From: Malus domestica
Lineage: Eukaryota > Streptophyta > Magnoliopsida > Rosales > Rosaceae
NCBI RefSeq assembly: GCF_042453785.1
Contig: NC_091669.1
Coordinates: 10,986,501-11,050,500, forward strand
Reading direction: 5' to 3'
DNA: 64,000 nucleotides
Notes under the pieces: model-generated
Told to the model about the DNA's origin: nothing
Seen by the model: the letters and a program-made list of their open reading frames with translations, nothing else
Database searches by the model: none
Shown here: in pieces, positions 33,915-47,397 of the stretch
Layout of the letters: every line of letters begins with the position of its first letter
How positions within the stretch are numbered: position 1 is the stretch's first letter
Position numbers and translations under genes: made by a program

Positions 33915-35388
33915 GGGTAAAAGACTGTTTACTTATGTTTCGTGGTTTTCAACATTTAGTACATCAAGTTTTTTTCATCTCAGATTCATACCTAAAGTGT
34001 AAATTTTGGGACAGTCTCATACATCCGTTAGTCAAACTGTTAAATCTGCCGTTAATTGTGACCTGGCGCCCATGTGGACAATGACTGGATGCCACGTGTC
34101 ATCCACGTTTTTTTTTTCTTCTTTCTTCTTCCTTCGACTGCAACTTTTTTTTTTCTTCCTCCTTCTTCTTCCTTCCTCCTTCTTCCCCTTCTTCCTTCTT
34201 CCTTCTTCTTCCTTCTCCTTCTCCTTCTCCTTCTTCCTCCGAATCTGGGGAAGTTTTTCTTCTTCTTCTTCTTCTTCTTTTTCTTCTTCCTCCGAATCTG
34301 CCCAAATTCAATTTTTTTTTTCTTCTTTCTTCTTCTTCCTCATTCTTCCTCTCCTTCTTCCTCCGACTGCAACTTTTTTTTTTCTTCTTCCTCCTTCTTC
34401 CCCTTCTTCTTCTTCCTCCTTCTTCTTCTTCTTCCTCATTCTTCCCCTTCTTCTCCTTCTTCCTTCCTCCCTCTTCCTTCCCCTTCTTCTCCTTCTTCCT
34501 TCTTCTTCTTCTTCCTGCTCCGAATCTGGGGAAGTTTTTTTTGCTTCTTCTTCTCCTCCTTCTTCTCCTTCTTCTTCTTCTTCTTCCTCCGAATCTTCCG
34601 AATCTGCCCAGATTCAATTTTTTTTCTTTTTTTTTATTTCTTCTCTTCCTCCTTCTTCCTCCTTCTTCTTCCTTCTTCTTCTTCTTCTTCCTCTGACTGC
34701 AACTTTTTTTTTCTTTTTTCTTCCTCCTTCTCCTTCTTCCTTCTTCTTCCTTCTTCATCTTCCTCAAAAAAAAAAAAAAAATCCTTCATCTTCCCCAGAT
34801 TTGGAGGAAGAAGAAGAAGAAGGAAGAATGGGATGGAAGAAGGAGAAGAAGGGGAAGGAAGAAGCGGGAAGGAAGAAGAAGGAAGAAAGAGGAAGGCAGA
34901 AGGAGAAGAAGGAGGAAGAAAAAAAAAAGTTGTAGTCGGAGGAAGAAGAAGGAAGAAGAAGGAAGAAGAAGGAAGAAGAAGAAAAATGAAAAAAAAAACA
35001 AGAATCTGGGCAGATTCGGAGGAAGAAGAAGAAGAAGAAGAAGAAGAAGAAGAAGAAGAAGAAGAAGGAATGAGGAAGAAGAAGAAGAAGAAGAAGGAAG
35101 AAGGGGAAGAAGGGGAAGGAAGGAGGAAGGAAGAAGAAGAATGAAGAAAAAAAAAAGTTGCAGTCGGATGAAGAAGAAAGAAAAAAAAAACGTGGATGAC
35201 ACGTAGCACCCAGTCATTGTTCACATGGGCGCCACGTCACAATTAACAGGAAAATTAACATTTTGACTAACGGATGTATGAGACTGTCCCAAAATTTACA
35301 CTTTAGGTATGAATCTGAGACGAAAAAAACTTGATGTACTAAATGTTGAAAACCACGAAACATGAAAGTAGTAAACAGTTTTTTATCC
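33915..35388. mobile_element. fold-back DNA element with CTT/GAA-rich arms
   Basis: About 240 unique bases at the left end (from GGGTAAAAGACTGTTTACTT) reappear inverted at the right end with only scattered differences, for example GCCACGTGTCATCCACG at 34091-34107 against 35191-35207. The flanks are TAAAAAAA on both sides (33907-33914, 35389-35396), a weak duplication because it is A-rich. Between the arms the left half is almost pure pyrimidine (34108-34765) and the right half almost pure purine (34800-35190). Within the pyrimidine half a composite unit recurs: CCGAATCTGGGGAAG (34238, 34520), CCGAATCTGCCCA (34292, 34600) and GACTGCAAC plus a T-run (34135, 34364, 34696). It appears inverted in the purine half. 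Very long stop-free frames here are composition artefacts. Confidence 0.8.
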
Positions 35389-35396
35389 TAAAAAAA

Positions 35397-36535
35397 TAAA
35401 AAGTATTTGATCGCCAAACCGTCTTATGTATCATGAGTGACAACTCTATAATTATAGGCCCCGCTTATATTATTATTATGAAAACCACCAAGTTGGACCA
35501 CTCCCTAAGTCTAACCATAGAGAAAATGAAACGTAACTGAAACCGATAGGTGTTGGCCTCCCTTTTTAGTAAATTTTCTCTGCCTCAGCAGTCGGCATCA
35601 CATGAGTGCCTTTTCAGAAACAAAAGGAGCCCCAAATCCAACTATCCTACCACCCGGCAAGTTCATCATCGTTTTTAAGTGGTAAAAAATATATGATATT
35701 CATTTAACTACTGATGAAACGGAGATGACTCTTTCTACAGGATTACATCAATATTCTACAGATAAATATTGAGGAGACTTTTTCAAAAATGATTTTTCAT
35801 GAACTCTATTTTACCTCATGTCTTTGATATAATATTTTATAATGTTATGATGAAAATTAACGTTAAGTTGTGACGTATCAGAAAATATCACTTTGAGAGT
35901 CTTCTTAGCATTTCTCATGTTCTACGTACAAGGAGTCTCTTTCCACGTAAAACTACAACTAGTGATTGAGGACTTGCAGCCAATTATCAATCCCAACAAT
36001 TAAATATATTTATAGGGTGGAAAACACTAAATTTATATAACTATATATAGTCAAAGAAAATAAAGAAAGCAAGATAGCAATAATCGAAGAGAAACCAAGT
36101 TGCTAATGGAGGGTGATTAGGCATGACAAATGCTTATGCAGTGTGACGTAGGTTGATGGAAGTAATTCTAAACCCTAAGTCCTAAATCAATGTCACATGT
36201 TGTCTATAATATATGAACTCAAAATATGATATCTTTAGCATTTTTCATCAAGATTTAATAGAATTTACCGAACAGGTGGAGATTTAAGAGATGGCCGGAG
36301 GGCAATCGACAAGAGGAGTTATACATGAGCCTAGCTCAAACAGTACTAGCTAAAATACGTGGAGCATTTCTAACAGTACTAGCTAAATTTCTTTTATTGA
36401 AACTAGACATATGACCCGCGTATCATCTGTCCATATCTAAACTATTTATTAAGGGAAGAGCCATGTTAACTACTTTTCTAAAATTCTTATCATGTAGTCA
36501 TTTTTCTAATATATTTTTCGTTTAGGGAATTGCTA
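35397..36535. other. AT-rich spacer
   Basis: No genes or clear repeats were found. Confidence 0.4.
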
Positions 36536-36650
36536 TTAACACTCCAAAAATCTCATTCTACATTCCAAACTTTCTATATTAAGAAAGAAAAATACACTTA
36601 TGAGAAGTGCAGAATAAGATTTTTAGAATGTCAATAACACTTCCCTTTGC
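36536..36650. mobile_element. small palindromic MITE
   Basis: GGGAATTGCTATTAACACTC with AAAAATCTCATTCTACATTC at the left is inverted on the right as GGGAAGTGTTATTGACATTC with AAAAATCTTATTCTGCACTT, around a spacer of about 35 bases. Confidence 0.65.
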
Positions 36651-36791
36651 TTATTATATATATTAGGGACATTTCGTATAGTTTTTTTTATTAGGGCTAT
36701 CTATATCAATTACTAAAATTTTCACAATATCAATAAGTTATCTTAACTGTTTAGCATATGTACATTGCTCATAATCCCATAACTTCTGGTC

Positions 36792-36960
36792 AGATTTTTT
36801 TTTTTTAAAACAAACTATATTATTTATACTAAGAAGGTGATGGGTAGGCTAAGCCTGGACTACCAATTATATTGTTCAAATTCGTCTTTGGCGATAATTG
36901 AATCTAAGACCTCTCACTTACAAATGAAGAATAATACCATTAAACCGTAGTACTAAGTGA
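36792..36960 (-). mobile_element. tRNA-derived SINE
   Basis: On the minus strand it starts GTCACTTAGTACTACGGTTT, has a degenerate box A (TACGGTTTAATGGTATT) and a box B-like GGTCTTAGATTCAATTA, then ends in an A-tract (plus strand T-run at 36797-36807). This is the layout of a plant SINE about 165 bases long. The target duplication is not clear. Confidence 0.6.
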
Positions 36961-39900
36961 CTCCTTTTAGTTAGATTTTCATTAAAACAAAAAATCCTTT
37001 GGTTAATAAGAAAAATTAGAAGAGATCGACAATTCATAATCCAATAATAAAATAATACTTTTGAATTTGAAACATACACCCCTTCCTTTTGAGGATTAAA
37101 AAACCAAAACAAAAAACAAAAAAAAACAAAAAATCAAAAGCCCAAAGGAGTAACATACAAAGGGTTAGATCTTTTCAATGTAGTTTTAATTACTAGCAAC
37201 CTAATTTTGCAGAATTGGAGCAAATGCCAAATGGTTTTCCTTACCTAATTACGTACCAAATGTTTCAACTCATATGATTTCTTGGTGATCCTACCTACCA
37301 ATGCTTTGCACAAGGATTATTATCAGCCACAAACTTTTACATAACTAATAAACAATGATTAAATTAGATTAATCCATTCAATATTGCTCTTTCATTACTC
37401 AGGCCGGTCAGCACCGACCACCTTTTTTTAAAGCCCTCAAAGGCTCAAACGCCATTTCTGTGCGGAGGTTGAAATGTCAAGGGGAAAGGGACGTTCACAT
37501 TCATGAGGATTATGCATGGGGGCACTTGACCAACCACGTGTTGAAAATACATAAATAATTCGTGTTTAATTGTTGTCGCAAAATTGTCTTCCTATGGGGG
37601 TGTAAACCAAAGGTCACGTAAATATCTTACTTTCCACTCCACTTGAGGATTTGTCAAGCCAGAGGCTTGGGGACATAAGTCAGTGACTTGGGGACACGTG
37701 CACCCTTTCATTTCCTGACGTTTGTTTTGTTTTTCTTTCTCCCCAAATGGAGTTTATTCAGGCTTTTGAGCCCGTGACTCAGTCTTTTCTTCTGTTGTTT
37801 TTCTTCATGAAAAATTATTTGGTGTTCCTGAATATAGATTATAAGGTTGAATTCATTCGATTTTTAAAAAAGATTACTAATCTTTAACTTTTGATGAATC
37901 TTTCATTAGTAATCGTGAATGATCCTTAATTTTTTTGATCTTGATTCCGTAGGAGTAAGTCAGAAAGATTGAGAAATAGAATCATCTGATTTGATTCATT
38001 CTCAATAACTATAATATGATAGATAAAATCAACGCTAGTAAGAAGTCCTATTGAAGCCAAGAAATATGAGGCTGCATTTTCTAAGCTAATTAAAGTTTAG
38101 CAAAGTTAGGTCCTCTAACCCTAGGTTTTGCTTAAAATCAGGATTATATTGAGTAACCATACTTAAGGAGCTTCAATTTTCAAACACCAAGGAACATAGA
38201 GAAATATAAAGAAATGAAAAACAAGTCCCTATGTGGTGACTTAGTTAAGTTATGCTCATATTTAAGTATTCTATGGCTTATCTTTGAGTAATCTTTCATT
38301 TTAATCCTTCCCCCAAAATCTTCTTTTTAAATTTATCATTTTCTCTAACTTTTCTACTCTTTATTTGGTGGACTTCGCTACCACTTGCCCATGTGTTAGC
38401 TTTTGTTCAACTTTGTCCAGTTAGGACTTTTTGTTGTTATTATCTGATTCTTATTCACTATTAGTGGGATTGTTGAATATTGATTATTTCTCTTATATGC
38501 CCATTTGTCTACAAATTCATCGTGACTACTGACTAGATGTGTTGAGTTATATGGCTGTGCAATTTCGATTCGTAGTGGTAGTCATGACTTATGCGCTTTG
38601 GTTTCCAACCTATTTTTGGATACCAATCTAATGTTCCATATTAACCACACGTTTTTCATATCCTCTCGTCGTTCTTGTTTTTATCATCTAACCTAACGCA
38701 ATGGACAGTCCACCCCTAAATGATAAGGTCATTGCCCTTCACACACCCTTAAATGTAGTTTTCGTTCTCACAAGATGATATGAAAAACGTGGAACTGAAA
38801 GGTCATGACCCACATGCACGTTACCTGCATGCACGGTGTACGTATACTATGCCCTACTAGGAGCAAGATGATATGAGAAGGGGTCAGATAATAAGGCAAC
38901 CTCTTTTGTAAGCATCCTATTCGTTAAGGGTTGAAAAAGCCTCTAAGAAAACTTTATCTTGTAAAGTTAATAGGATTCTTTTTAAAGGAAGAACAATCTA
39001 AAGGGCACGATAACTGTTGATGCTAAACATTGCATCAACTAGGTTAACGCTATAAAATTACACAATCACAAAAAGTAACACGACCGGTTTGTCGCGGTCC
39101 ACCCAACTCCATTGGAGCATCAGGCTACGTTTATAAGTTAATACACAACATGTTATAATATATTTTGTGAAGATTATATTACTTATTGGTTTGAATCCCA
39201 CACAAGCATTTCTCTTTTTGGCATATTTGTTAAGGAAACAAAAATATTCACAAAAGGCATTAGCACGCACTAAAATGAGTTGTCTTAACTTATAGTAAAA
39301 ATTTGATTTAAGAAATCAATTCATGGTAAATCTTTTTACGACGTTAGATTGTGTGAGGATTTTAGTTTCAGTTTCACATATGATCCTCATAATCTCATGG
39401 TCGCTGTTCTCTATGAGAACATTTTTGTACAAGTGATATTGAGAGGAGAAAAAAAATCAAATCTTGAACTTTGGATTAACCTCTTTTTGTAGTAGATTGA
39501 TAGGGTTAGTATGTCAAAAAGTTAGTCGTTACGGAGAGGAGAATGTATAGGCGTGATTGTTTTCACCATGCAGTAAAACGCCATCTTCAAATAGTGTAAC
39601 CTATAGATTGGTAAAATTACAAGATACAAGCTCCTTGCTAAAGCTGAATGGTAAAAATTTAAGATGGATAAAATAGAGTAAATTGTCGATTTGGTCCTTT
39701 AATTAAATTCCGAGTAAAAATTTCATCCATAAACTAAGTCTTTAAACTCATTAAAAACTACAGAGTTCATCTTTACTATAAGAATAAAAGCTATTCAATT
39801 CAAATTATCATTACTTGCACATGAAAATAATTGGCATGCACCGTTGGAAAAATGAATGAGCTCTCCACGTCTCTATTAGGCTTTTAATGTGGCATTCGAA

Positions 39901-40035
39901 GTGGACTTAGGCCCAGTCCAATTGGCTGGGCTAGCCATTCCAACAATGAGTCTAGAGACATTGATTTCCACGGTAACATCGCCAAATTTCCAATGACCAA
40001 ATTTCCATCACCGAAAGCAAAGAACCAAAGAAACT
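36961..40035. other. gene-free AT-rich region
   Basis: The region was read on both strands without finding splice-consistent coding blocks, RNA genes or clear transposon ends. Frames over 60 codons are isolated and unrecognised. Confidence 0.45.
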
Positions 40036-40036
40036 G

Positions 40037-41091
40037 AAGGCATGTTTGGTATTCAATTTGTATTTTTAACTTAAAAACAGTTTTTGAGTTTCAAGCTAAG
40101 AATCTTTATTTGGTAAAACTATTTTTAGAAATTGAGCTCAAAACCAATTTGAAAAACTGCATATATTAAAAACACAAAAAGTTAGAGTTTATTTGGTACT
40201 CTACTTGAATCCAACTTTTTAAATTCAAAAATAATTTTCAAGTTTTAGGCCTTAAAAACTTGTTTGGTAAGACTATTTTCAAAAACTAAATTCAATACTA
40301 ACTAAAAAAATATAGTCTATTCTTTAAAAACATAAAAAGTGACTTTTTAAAGTTTTTAAACTTAAATTCTCATTTCTTTTCTCTCCCTCCTCCTCTCTCA
40401 CTCCAAATCTATCTCTCTTTTCTTATTTCTCTTTCCTTTTTTTTTTACCATTTTTGGCTCTCCTCCAATCCATTTTCTTCATTCTCTCGGTTCTTTTTCT
40501 TACTCCTCTTCCTATCTATCTCGTCTGATCCTCTCCATTCTTTATCTTTCCTTCAATTATCTCTTACTTTCTTTTCTACACTCTCCTCTTTCTCCCTCTC
40601 ATAAGATTTAAAAATTTTAAATCACAAACCAAACAAGTTTTTGAGTCTTAAAGAAAATTGTTTTCAAGAAATGTTGTTAAAAAATGTTTTGAGAAATAAT
40701 AAAAAATTTCAAATATGATACCATATAGCCCTTAGTTTTTCAGAGTTTTCAAGCTCAACACTCTCCACTCTCTCTCTCTCCTCTCTTCCTCCTCTGTCCC
40801 GATCTCTTCTCTTTCATCTCTCTCTACTCTAATACCATATCCTATCTCTCCCCTCTTTCTCTCTCCTCTCTCTACTCTCACGACAGATCCTCTCTTTCTT
40901 ACCTCCGTCAGCGCCACCAATGAATTGATGGGTGAATTTTTTTTCTTTTTAAAAAAAATGTGAATATAAAAACAATTTTAAATTTTATACCAAATAAGTT
41001 TTGAGTCTTATTAAAAATTGTTCTTAAAAATGGTCAAAAGAAGTATTTTTTAAAATGATGAAATTTTTTAGTAGGATACCAAACAGGCCTT
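40037..41091. mobile_element. hAT-like MITE, with a related copy nested inside
   Basis: The outer ends AAGGCATGTTTGGTATTC and, inverted, AAGGCCTGTTTGGTATCC match closely. A second pair lies inside (ATTTGGTACTCTACTTGAA near 40193; inverted ATATGGTATCATATTTGAAA near 40730). Each contains TTTAAAAACTTAAA-type blocks and pyrimidine tracts (40378-40605, 40755-40905). No target duplication was confirmed. Confidence 0.55.
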
Positions 41092-44000
41092 AACTACTTT
41101 TTTCGGAGAAAAAAAGACCCTTAACTACTAATGCTATGATTAAGGAAACCATTTAATATTGCTTAAAAATAAATTAATAAAAGCACTTAACCAAATTAAG
41201 GCTGCAGTTTTGAAGAAAACCTAAAGAGACTCCACCAATGACACAATGTTATTGTGCCAGCAGTTAATGGGCTAGTTGAGCACCTTCTTATGTAGGCCCA
41301 ATGTGAGATTTGCTATTTTAAAAACCAAACACAAACATTTTGTTTGCAAATGCAAGTCATGTAACTTAATGAATATTTTCTAGTGCACATTGAAGTTATA
41401 CATTTGATAGATTCTCTAAGGTTAAATGATCTAACGGCCTTTATTTAGACGTATAACTTAAATGTGTATTTTTGATGTGCATTAAAAAAGTCTCATTTTG
41501 TCTGATTCTTCTTCCCGTTCTATTGTATTATGGTGCCCAAGTTAGAGCTTGGAGCCCAATTTTGCAAATGTTGGATTTTGTTGTTTCCAAGCTTACGTCT
41601 CATGGGCTTCTCTTCAATTCTTCCAGTCATTTATTCTACATTATAAACAAAACTTACTGACATACTATTAGGGTGGTGGATTCCATGACATTAATTTTTG
41701 TGATTATATAATTATTAATTGATCGTAGGTACAAAATATATATGTCTACACATATAACTATTCAAATTGAAATAGTAATCTTAAGTAACAAACAAAAAAC
41801 TTCATTTTGTCATCAATCAAAGATTAGGTGGTATAGAACACCAATGATTGATAGGGAAAACAAATTAATTCATAACGATTTAAACATGGTTGTTAAAATC
41901 TTTGAAGTGCGGTATAACGATGTTGATGATTAATGCCACGCACATGACTACTGGATATTAATTTTTATGTCGATCCAACTTGGATAAGACAGAAGCTGGG
42001 AAAAAAGATGTTCGTGAAAGTTGGCTGGGCAAGTTTTGCTAGAAATGGGACCAATTAGTGATGCCGATCAGTCTTCGTCCACCTTTCCAACATCAAGAAA
42101 AAGATATGCAGTGGGGACGACTGAGAGAGATATTAGTAAATAAGAGAAGCTGCCATTTGCCACTAGCTTCAAATGGTTCATGTATCATCTCTTGTGGTTA
42201 TCTGTTTATATGGCCAGATCTTCTAGTGGAGGTCCTGTTTGGATTAATATTTGAATATTGTGCTTAGTAGAAGGGAAGCCCAAAGGCACTAAATCAAGTC
42301 ACATTTGCCCGAAGCCTAACCTTGAAGCCTGAGTGCCGGTTCAAAGACTTCTAAACCAAGACACAAGCCACGTGTCTATAATGGAAGTGACAAGTGATGG
42401 AGACTAACCTACTATCAGCCAAAAAACACTTTTTAGTGGCACTTCAAGTAAAACGATGATGACTCACTACCCCCCAAAAGCTTTTGGGCAAGAGTAGAAC
42501 TAAGGGCAGTCAAGCCAAACTGCCTATAAAAAAAGCTGAATCAACCCAGATTTAGTCATTTTAGCAATAGTTTCCTTAGAAAAGCTATCTTTTGTCTAGT
42601 ATAAAAGCTCTGCTACCTCCCTTAGTGTTGTAGTATCGATTCCCTCGTGTAAACCTGTTTACCACCATCCCTTTTTAGTGTACAACCCCTATAAATTCAA
42701 AGAGAAGTGGCTGCAAGAGGTTCAACCTTGCCAAACAAGGTGAAATCTTGCCTGAGTCTCTTTGTTTGTCCTCTAAATTAGTAGATTTGTTGTTTAATGC
42801 ACTCTTTAGCATGTATTCAAGTCATTTCCGCTTGTCTTCTATTTTAAGAGTCTCATTTGCATCTGAATCTGGTTAACTTAATAGATTTGTTTTCATTCAG
42901 AGCAACTTGGAATCAAACAAGTGACTTAAAGGGCTCTAGATTCCCTCCATTCGAACATACAAGATCATGAACTAAAAGACCTTGTTTACAAGGCAAGAAA
43001 AAGAACTTAATGCAGACTTAACCCATCTCCGACAATCCTTTGATAACAAGAAGTTTGAGTAACTGGGGGCGCAAGTAATCACTTAAAACACACTTGTTTT
43101 GCATCTGCTATATTGCGATAGTAGTGGCATGCCTAGCACTTTGTTAATTTTGATTGCGAGCCTCAAAGCCTATACCTAAGGCCCTACAAAGGCACCTTTC
43201 AAAATTAACTTTATACTCTTCTTGTAGAACACCAACAAGCAAAAGCCTGACTACTAAACATCAAAGTGCCAATCCTTGGGGAGCTGTGCTGAGGTCTAGA
43301 GACCTTCTCCAGAGAAATATTTGCCCAAATAGACCCCATCGGTACAATGTAACAATTGGGAGGCAATAGGAGTCATGGGATGATGACGGTGGTTGTGGTG
43401 GTAGTGAGGCGTTGCTATTTCATATTTGCATGTGAATTACATCAATGGGAAACTGACCATGATGACAGGACCACCCTCAAACCCTCATCTCAAAAGACAT
43501 AAAATAGGGTACAAGTTGGGGGAAGTGAGAACAAATTGAAAAGGTTGTACTAAACTTCGGAGTATGACATGAATATGATGTATGAGATGTGTAGTCAGGA
43601 ATCAACTAGTCATAAATGGCATTATATAGTATACGGTTGCATACTAAAAAAAAACTAAATCATAGCAGTTAACATTTACATGTACTGCGTTTGTTGATCA
43701 TATTGACGATTATAATAGCTTTGATGGAGATAAAACTGGCTCATATAAGCGACTTTCACACAAATGTACTCTTTATGCAAGATGCGATTAGTAAGTGTAC
43801 TAAGTTTAGTTTTACATTTTATTCTACTCTGTGATTAGTGTACGTTAGTTCTCAACTTCTCATTTTCCTTTTCCTCCAAGTGAGCTTTTCAGGAACTTGA
43901 AAAGATGACAATGAACTCCACCCACTTGGTGGAATATAATGCTATTATCCCATGCATGTCGGAGAAAGCAGAAATCCTTTCTTGCTGGAAAGGGGAATGG

Positions 44001-46514
44001 AATTTTGATCAATTATTTTATAGATTATAATGATGATGGGAGACAAATGTCAATTATGCACGTCCACATGTAAGTAATTGTTATATAATATTGTACTTCT
44101 AACTAGAACTGCACTAGTTAGTCTAAGTACCAGAACCCTAATCCTTAAATCCTAATAGGCGTTTACGCTGCAGATGTACGTAGTTTCCCGTTGCTGATGA
44201 GTGCAAGTGATTGATGGCATTGCATGAGCCAAAATGAACCCACCATATATAAGATGTACCAAAGCGTAAGTTAATCGGCCATCGATGCATGCGAAGCCCA
44301 CATCGCATAAATAATACGACGATTGTTATCCATTTAAGTAGGTAACTACACTTAACATATTTCTTCAAAATACTAAACACATACTACTTTGTGGTAATGT
44401 TCTAAAAATCGACCAAGATAGCTTCTAGACATAGGCAATGACCAGCCTCAATTAGGGCCTAGGTGTAGGCGATATGCAACCGCATTTCTGGCCATCCCAC
44501 TAAGGAGACAATAACTTTGTGGTGGCTGTCGACTTGAATCCAAAATGCTAAAAATGCAGAAGCACAAAGTTGTATAATTGACACTATGACAAGTGTCCAA
44601 TTCAAATCTCTCAAACATAGAAGGCAATTAACTTGGATCCCAAGTCAAATAATGCAATAAAAGGATAAGTCGTGCAAGCCAAGTGCATGATCCTGGAGTT
44701 TGATGACTATGTAACATGAAAGTTTACAGATAAAAAGGTAGCCAATATCAGCCGGAAGTAGTTGTGTCACACTAATTGTGAATTGAAATGCATAGTACCA
44801 ATTAAATTCTTTTTATTTTTTGGTTGTATTTAACTTTTAGTTTAAATTGTTTACGTAGGGATCAAACTATTTGGATTCCACCAATTATTTATTATTTTCT
44901 TAATCCCTGATCTATTACTGACTTCATCAACATCCAACCATATCTTTAAATTGTACCATCACAATTTCAATTAAATTACTTTTTGCATGAATACATCTTA
45001 TTAAGTAGTATAACTCAATCTGCTCAAATATCTGTCTTAAGGTTCCAACTAAATAAAAGTATACGTTATAGTGACAACTCAACCAACATGCAACATGAAT
45101 TAGAGCTCCAGCAGCCACAAAGATTCAAGAATTTACCTTGGTTGCTTCAATGTATCCTCAATCTCCAAATTACGTCTCCACTAATTACAATTAACTCAAA
45201 TCTAGCTCTGTAGATAGGGGCGGATGCATTAAGGGGCAGAGGAGTTAGCTGACCCCTCGAACTTAAGTGAATATTCAGGGATAACTTGAGTACTGACCCT
45301 TTGAACTTCGGTGAATGTCTATAGATGACTTGGGTGTTGCCCTTTAAAGGTTGGAGTTGCCCTTCATATATGCCTTTCAACTACTTGATAAAATGCATTA
45401 GAGAGGTGTTGCTCCTTTATAGTCTACTCCTAATATTATTTACCTCTGGCTTGTTTGTTGGTTGTGATTACAATGGTAGGCAGAAAGAAAGAACCAAGTA
45501 AAAAACTATCCAAAAATGCAAGGTAAATGAAATGGTGATCTCAGAGACTAACAAAACATCATCATTCTTGGACAAACATATTAATGAGATGCAATAATAT
45601 CAAACATTGTTAGTGTGTTCAAGATAAGTGTGTTTCTTTGTTAAGCATTGACATGGGAGCAGCCTTGGAACATGTTAGTTGCCCACGTAAATGAGGCATT
45701 AACAGGTGTATAGTATGTCTTTTCCAAATGACTTCAGACCTACCAAGACTCGATGAAATGACGATATACATGTTATTTCTGTTAAAAAAAAATTACACGC
45801 TGCCCGTACTATTCTTATTAACCCCCCTAATATTATTTCTTGGACCGCCACTGTCTGAAGAGCACCCTCATCCGACCGCACCAGGGCTGTTCGTTGGTGC
45901 TTCGGAAGCCAGAATCAAGGGCTCTAAGGAAAGAAAGCTAAAGATGAGAGAGAGGGCTGACCCCCAAGAAGGATGGAATAGCACCCCCAAGAGGAAAATA
46001 AGGCCCCGAATTCTCCAGCTTCCCTTCCTTTTCTCTCATTTTTTGTATTTTTTTTTCTCCACCTTTTTACCCTCCTTTCTAGAGCATCTAGCTCTCTCCT
46101 TTCATTTTGTTTTTATTTTTTTTATTATAAATTTTGGTTCCACATGAGTATCCAGAAACCATAACTTAAAATCAAAATGGCACTTTGGTAAATCTTCCAA
46201 CAATGAAGGTTAAAATAATCACTTTGATCATAAATTGAATTACAAAGTCTAAATGGTAATCGTGTCATTGTCGAGTCAAATAATTAAAGGGTATCACAAG
46301 TTGGCTTTGGTTGTATTTTGATTCCAAGACCGCTGTAATTGACTAAGAGACCAAGATATATAAAGCTTGAGATAGGTTATTGATGCTCAACTTTGAAAAC
46401 AACATGCAATAATTTCACAAGAGAGAATCGAACTCAGGATTTCGGAGTGCAAATGTTGAATGCTCTTTATGAACTGAGCAACAAGTCTCTTGAAACATAT
46501 TATAATTAGCATGT
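41092..46514. other. gene-poor region with probable old retroelement parts
   Basis: No intact gene is supported. 42290-43120 has an LTR-like look (TATAAAAGC at 42600-42608, then a GC-richer stretch with many TTG/CTT motifs), but no paired copy or TG/CA borders could be fixed. 45213-45853 is bounded by TAGGGGCGGATGC and the inverse of CAGTGGCGGTCC and may be another non-autonomous element. Frames such as 45728-46147 run through low-complexity T-tracts. Confidence 0.35.
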
Positions 46515-46522
46515 GTTCGAAC

Positions 46523-47397
46523 TAGGGATGGACAACGGTTATGGCTGACGAGTAACCGCAGTTATTTATCCATAACCGTTTATTCTCATACCCGTATAAC
46601 CGTTTATCCGTTGAGTAATTGTCTAACAGTTATACCCATACCCATAACCGTTTATAAATGGTTAACCATACCCATAATCGTGTACCTATTTAACCGTAAC
46701 CGTTTAGTACCCGTTTACCCATTTATCATTTTTAAACTCGTTTATCCTTTCTTTTTTACCATTTACTCATTTTTCACCCGTCTACGTGTTTTTTAACAAC
46801 TTGAAAATTAAAAAAGAAAAATTTGTCATAATTTTCTTTTTCTAACAATTAAACACTATTATAGGTACATTTATCATACATTTCCGCATTTTAATTTTTT
46901 AAGTCCTTGTACCATTCCAATAATTGAAATAATATTTTACAGACAATATTTTTAACTGTTAGCAATGAAGATAATATAAAATTTGCTAAGTATTCTTGGG
47001 TTACGAAAACTGTTGAAAGACAGTATTCTTGGATTATTTAACTTGGAATGTAAAATATTAACATAATATATATAATGGACCATGCAATTTAAAGTGGTTC
47101 AGGAAAGTTATATTATATTAGCTATAGAAGTCATGCACTATAGTCAATAGCATTGATCTAGGTTTTGTCTGATAAAGAACCATGGTTTGTGTTAATTTTA
47201 CATATATAAAATAAATGGGTAAATGGTTACCCGTTTATAACCGCGATTAATACTTATAACCTCTCATTTAAATTTTACGGGTAAACGGTTATACCCATAA
47301 CCGTTTATTTATCTAAACGGTTACCCATAACCGTAACCATAAAATTTAAATGGACGGGTAAGGTTACCCATAACCGATGGGTATTTGTCCAACTGTA
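46523..47397. mobile_element. hAT-like element with dense subterminal repeats
   Basis: The ends TAGGGATGGACAA and, inverted, TACAGTTGGACAA match at 10 of 13 positions. Within about 240 bases of the left end and 190 bases of the right end, the motif ATAACCGTTTA / TACCCATAACCG recurs many times in both orientations, the typical binding-site array of hAT transposases. The 8-bp flanks (GTTCGAAC, AGTACAAC) match poorly. No transposase remains. Confidence 0.65.

Noticed and set aside
34006..35224. Open frames up to 356 codons on both strands rich in Ser/Phe/Leu or Glu/Lys/Arg
   Set aside because: They exist only because CTT/GAA tracts lack stop codons in most frames; all six frames are open together and the sequence is a fold-back repeat.
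42290..43120. A complete LTR retrotransposon or TRIM
   Set aside because: A TATA-like motif is present, but no second LTR, target duplication or primer-binding site could be found.
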